A stretch of 64,000 nucleotides of DNA from Xanthomonas boreopolis (GTDB lineage: Bacteria; Pseudomonadota; Gammaproteobacteria; Xanthomonadales; Xanthomonadaceae), in assembly GCA_014654535.1 (NCBI GenBank), contig BNBA01000001.1:231356-295355 (forward strand). The letters run 5' to 3'. Numbering within the stretch: position 1 is the stretch's first letter; the number at the start of each line of letters is the position of its first letter. This document shows positions 61,455 to 64,000 of the stretch, piece by piece. Under the pieces are notes generated by a model, which made no database searches, was not told where the DNA came from, and worked only from the letters and a program-made list of their open reading frames with translations. Position numbers and translations under genes: made by a program.

Positions 61455-62483
61455 TCAGAGTGCGCCGAGCACCCAATGGTCGTTCAACTCGGGGCCGCCA
61501 CCACGGTTGCCGCTGCCGGCCACGACATGGATCGCGTCCCCGGCCACCACCGCCTGCATGCCGTGCCGGCCGACCGGCATCGCCGGCAGGCTCGTCCACG
61601 TTTGGCTGCGCGGATCGTAGGCTTCGACCTCGGCATGCGCGCGCTCCTGCCGCTCGCTTTCGCCACCCAGTACCACGACGCGCCCGTCCAGCACGACCAC
61701 CGAGACTCCGGAGCGCGGCGTCGGGATCGCCTGCGCCGCCGTCGTCCAGCGCCGCGCGGCGACGTCGTAGACGTCCATGCCGTCCAGGTGCAGCCCCATC
61801 TGCCCGCCATCCTCGTGCCCGCTGAGGCGCCCGCCGACCGCGTAGATCTTTCCGTCCAGCACGGCGGCATGGAAGTGGTCGCGCGCATGCGGCGCATCGG
61901 GCAATGCCGTCCACGTTCCGTTCTTCGGATCGAACGCATCCAGCCACGGCACGAACCCGGCGCGATGGCCCAGCCGGTTTCCGCCCACCAGGTAGAACAC
62001 GCCCTCGTGCACGACCAATCCGCCACCGCCGCGGCGCCTGTCCGCCGGCAGCTCGGGGCCTTCTTGCCAGCGGTCGCTTTCAGGATCGTAGATCAGCACG
62101 CGCGGCACGACCTCTTCCTGCGGCCACGGCCCGGTCAGCGCCCCGATCACGTAGATGCGGCCATCCAGCACCGCCGCCTGCGTGTGGTGGATCTCCATCG
62201 GCGCCGCCGCGCCCTGTCGCCATTCGCCGGTGGCGAGGTCGAGGATGTCCAGCGGCGGCTGGCCACGGCCGCCGATGACGAACAGTTCGCCATCCACCAC
62301 GGCCGCCGCACTCTCGTGGCGCGCCGTGGGCTGGCCGGAAGAGCGGGATGCCGCGGACCAACCTGGACGCGCGGGCGCGTTCGCCTCGGCCACGGATGTT
62401 CCGGCGGCCATCGGGACGGCGTCGGCCGCCGGTGCCAGCGTGGCGGCCATCCACAGTGCGAATCCGCAAGCGTGCTTGAGCAT
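61455..62483 (-). CDS. Exported Kelch-repeat protein
   Basis: A 342-residue beta-propeller. MLKHACGFALWMAATLAPAADA is a signal peptide. From residue 50 five to six Kelch blades follow, each with the form VxDGRIYVIGG...YDPxxxxW: GELFVIGGRGQPP, GRIYVIGALTGP, GVFYLVGGNRLG, GKIYAVGGRLSG, GRVVVLGGES and a last AIHVVAGSGN. Periplasmic Kelch proteins include sugar-acid mutarotases such as NanM, but the function here is unknown. A strong GGGGG precedes the ATG. It is on the same strand as ino1 and could be upstream of it in a transcript, though 283 bp separate them. Confidence 0.85.
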   Translation of the reverse strand: MLKHACGFALWMAATLAPAADAVPMAAGTSVAEANAPARPGWSAASRSSGQPTARHESAAAVVDGELFVIGGRGQPPLDILDLATGEWRQGAAAPMEIHHTQAAVLDGRIYVIGALTGPWPQEEVVPRVLIYDPESDRWQEGPELPADRRRGGGGLVVHEGVFYLVGGNRLGHRAGFVPWLDAFDPKNGTWTALPDAPHARDHFHAAVLDGKIYAVGGRLSGHEDGGQMGLHLDGMDVYDVAARRWTTAAQAIPTPRSGVSVVVLDGRVVVLGGESERQERAHAEVEAYDPRSQTWTSLPAMPVGRHGMQAVVAGDAIHVVAGSGNRGGGPELNDHWVLGAL

Positions 62484-62648
62484 GCAACCCCCTCCGTGCC
62501 ATCGAAACGAAGTGCCGGGTATGACACAGCGCCCGGCGCCGATCAATGCGTGGCCTCGCGAAACTGGGCCACGCGTCCCATGCGGACCGGCTCCCCACGT
62601 CGCCTTCCGCGTACCCGGCCGCCCGGCGGTGCAGCCTCCGGCCGGGGC

Positions 62649-63056
62649 CTACTTGAACGGCACGACCGCCTCGCCCTCGGCCTTCTCGCGGGCATCGAAG
62701 GCTTCCCTGGCCGCGTCGATGTCGGCGATGTGCTGGCCGGCCCAGGTGCCCAGCGCGATCACCGGCTCGGTCAGCGAGCGCCCCAGCGGCGTCAATTCGT
62801 ACTCCACGTGCGGCGGCATCACCGCATAGACGGTGCGCTTGATCAGTCCGTCGCGCTCCAGCCCGCGCAGGCACAGCGTCAGCATGCGCTGCGAGATGCC
62901 ATTGATGGCGCGCTTGATCTCGGTGAAGCGGCGCGGCTTGGCGGCCAGGAACATGATGATCAGCACGCTCCATTTCTCGCCCACGCGGGCCAGCACCTGG
63001 CTGACCTTGTGGCAGTCGGTTTGCCGCAAATCATGAGGGAAATCAGTCACTTTCAT
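62649..63056 (-). CDS. HxlR-family transcriptional regulator
   Basis: A 135-residue winged-helix regulator. HKVSQVLARVGEKWSVLIIMFLAAKPRRFTEIKRAINGISQRMLTLCLRGLERDGLIKR is the complete HxlR domain, with an N-terminal Cys15 that is often redox- or electrophile-sensing in this family (as in YodB). It is divergent from the azoreductase gene, with 94 bp between the starts. The classic arrangement is a HxlR/YodB-type repressor controlling an azoreductase against quinones and diamide-like stress. I see no clear operator dyad. Confidence 0.9.
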   Translation of the reverse strand: MKVTDFPHDLRQTDCHKVSQVLARVGEKWSVLIIMFLAAKPRRFTEIKRAINGISQRMLTLCLRGLERDGLIKRTVYAVMPPHVEYELTPLGRSLTEPVIALGTWAGQHIADIDAAREAFDAREKAEGEAVVPFK

Positions 63057-63150
63057 GTTACCGGGTTCTCTTGATGTGCCGTATTGTGCACCTTGGGAGC
63101 CGTGGTTACATTCCTAGTCCCGGTCACAATTCTATACCGAAGGACTTCCC

Positions 63151-63756
63151 ATGACGCTCCTCCACATCGACGCCAGCATCCTCAACGAGCAGTCGGTCAG
63201 CCGCCAGCTCACCGCCGCCATCGTCAAGCGCCTGACCGACCAGGCGCCCGGCACGCAAGTCATCCGCCACGACCTTGCCGCGGAGCCGATCGAACACCTT
63301 TCCGCCGCCGAGTTCCTGGCCTTCCAGGGCGTCGAGCCGCAGGACCCGGCGCAGCAGGCGGTGGCCCGCAACGCCCGCCTGCTGAACGACTTCCTGGCCG
63401 CCGATACCGTGGTCATCGGCGCGCCGATGTACAACTTCTCGCTGCCCTCGCAGCTGCGCGCGTGGCTGGACCGCCTGGCGGTACCCGGCAAGACCTTCCG
63501 CTACACCGCCAACGGCGTCGAAGGGCTCGCCGCCGGCAAGCGCGTCATCGTCGCCTCCACCCGTGGCGGCATGTATGGCGAAGGCACCCCGATGGCCTCC
63601 TTCGACCACCAGGAAGCCTACCTGCGCAACTTCTTCGGCTTCCTCGGCATCACCGACATCGCCTTCGTGCGCGCCGAGGGCCTGTCGATCAGCCCCGAAC
63701 TGCGCACCGCCGCGATCGACGCCGCCACGGCCGAGGTCGAGAAACTGGCCGCGTGA
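63151..63756 (+). CDS. azoR: FMN-dependent NADH-azoreductase
   Basis: A 201-residue flavodoxin-fold quinone/azo reductase. MTLLHIDASILNEQSVSRQLTA binds FMN phosphate (S-x-S region), and IGAPMYNFSLPSQLRAWLDRLAVPGKTFRYT and ASTRGGMYGEG are the FMN-isoalloxazine loops typical of AzoR. AAGGA lies 6 nt before the ATG, and a plausible -10 TCTATA is at 63131-63136. It is divergent from the HxlR gene and likely repressed by it. A truncated gene follows 31 bp downstream. Confidence 0.93.
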   Translation: MTLLHIDASILNEQSVSRQLTAAIVKRLTDQAPGTQVIRHDLAAEPIEHLSAAEFLAFQGVEPQDPAQQAVARNARLLNDFLAADTVVIGAPMYNFSLPSQLRAWLDRLAVPGKTFRYTANGVEGLAAGKRVIVASTRGGMYGEGTPMASFDHQEAYLRNFFGFLGITDIAFVRAEGLSISPELRTAAIDAATAEVEKLAA

Positions 63757-63787
63757 CGCGCGGCCATCGATCAGCAGGACCATCCCC

Positions 63788-63880
63788 ATGCATACGACAT
63801 CCACGGCGGCTGCGGCCGCCCCTCTCGACAAGACGCCGCGCTTCATCGAATTTCTGCAAGAAAAACTTATTACCCACTAA
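63788..63880 (+). pseudogene. Gene start truncated by an insertion sequence
   Basis: ATG at 63788 opens a frame of 30 codons (MHTTSTAAAAAPLDKTPRF then IEFLQEKLITH) that stops at a TAA at the boundary of the IS5-type sequence beginning near 63881. The opening looks like a normal soluble protein N-terminus and the stop is made by, or adjacent to, the IS end, so I read it as the 5' remnant of an interrupted gene. The family cannot be told from 30 residues. The rest should lie beyond the element. Confidence 0.5.
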
Positions 63881-64000
63881 GAGCGGCTAACAAAACCCGG
63901 GAAGATGGCGAAGACAGATGACCGAGCAGGCGAGAGACAGCAGGGCCAGATGGATATCGATCCGGCGTTCGAAACGGATGCGCAGCTTGCCCATGCCCGC
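63881..64000 (-). mobile_element. IS5-family insertion sequence, one end (partial)
   Basis: The left end starts GAGCGGCTAACAAAACCCGG, with the transposase stop 6 nt inside. The remainder of the element, its other terminal repeat and the target duplication are outside the window. The IS5 family call rests on the transposase C-terminus. Confidence 0.7.
63887..64000 (-). CDS. IS5-family transposase (C-terminal fragment, partial)
   Basis: The last 37 codons are in the window: GMGKLRIRFERRIDIHLALL then SLACSVICLRHLPGFC and a stop at 63887-63889. The R-x-R-FERR-D-I-H motif followed by a hydrophobic Cys-containing end is the usual C-terminus of IS5-family DDE transposases in xanthomonads. The catalytic residues lie beyond the window edge. 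Confidence 0.8.
   Translation of the reverse strand, partial: AGMGKLRIRFERRIDIHLALLSLACSVICLRHLPGFC

Overview
The window is 64 kb of high-GC (close to 70 %) gammaproteobacterial chromosome, most likely from the Xanthomonadaceae (Lysobacter/Luteimonas-like). The clues are MoeB with an N-terminal rhodanese domain, a two-subunit class III PHA synthase (phaE-phaC) beside a DUF5329 gene, duplicated tRNA-Ala/tRNA-Glu pairs, and a REP-type repeat built on GTGGGAGCGGCTTCAGCC. Genus is inference. Gene density is high, with many 1-8 nt overlaps that mark operons.

Layout. 1-2.0 kb: partial DUF3182 gene, a small unknown protein and a DUF4142 lipoprotein. 2.1-8.0 kb: heavy-metal efflux operon (small His/Cys-rich protein, TolC-type channel, lipoprotein adaptor, CzcA-type pump). 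8.0-12.8 kb: ClC antiporter and molybdopterin genes (moeA-moaD-moaE, divergent moeB). 12.8-15 kb: a candidate C-rich-loop small RNA, an M14 peptidase and five tRNAs. 15-19.2 kb: stand-alone response regulator and a 1249-residue hybrid histidine kinase. 19.3-27.3 kb: tex, small membrane proteins, DUF5329-phaC-phaE, pssA, bdhA, and an intergenic cluster of DnaA-box-like sequences. 27.3-37.2 kb: housekeeping genes (nudix, DUF1249, ppsR/ppsA, mscS, orn, tadA, mntR/mntH, LysR) with a nested palindromic repeat. 37.3-43.5 kb: a membrane protein, a Tat-exported GH43-like enzyme, a FAD/Rieske oxidoreductase, DUF2269, an SDR-DoxX fusion and another membrane protein.

43.5-61.2 kb is the most distinctive region: a carbohydrate locus. 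One minus-strand operon of eleven tightly packed genes holds UDP-xylose synthase, two further NAD-dependent epimerases, an MDR dehydrogenase, a Gfo/Idh oxidoreductase, four consecutive glycosyltransferases, a small acidic protein and a methyltransferase. Beside it lie a histidine phosphatase, a polysaccharide pyruvyl transferase overlapping an FrhB-like iron-sulfur protein, a GT9-like protein, an apparently circularly permuted clan GH-A glycosidase and inositol-3-phosphate synthase. Together they could make a pyruvylated, methylated glycan or glycoside from UDP-pentoses and inositol. No Wzx, Wzy or ABC exporter is visible, so the product and its location are open.

61.4-64 kb: Kelch-repeat protein, HxlR regulator divergent from an azoreductase, and a gene start cut off by an IS5-family element that runs out of the window.
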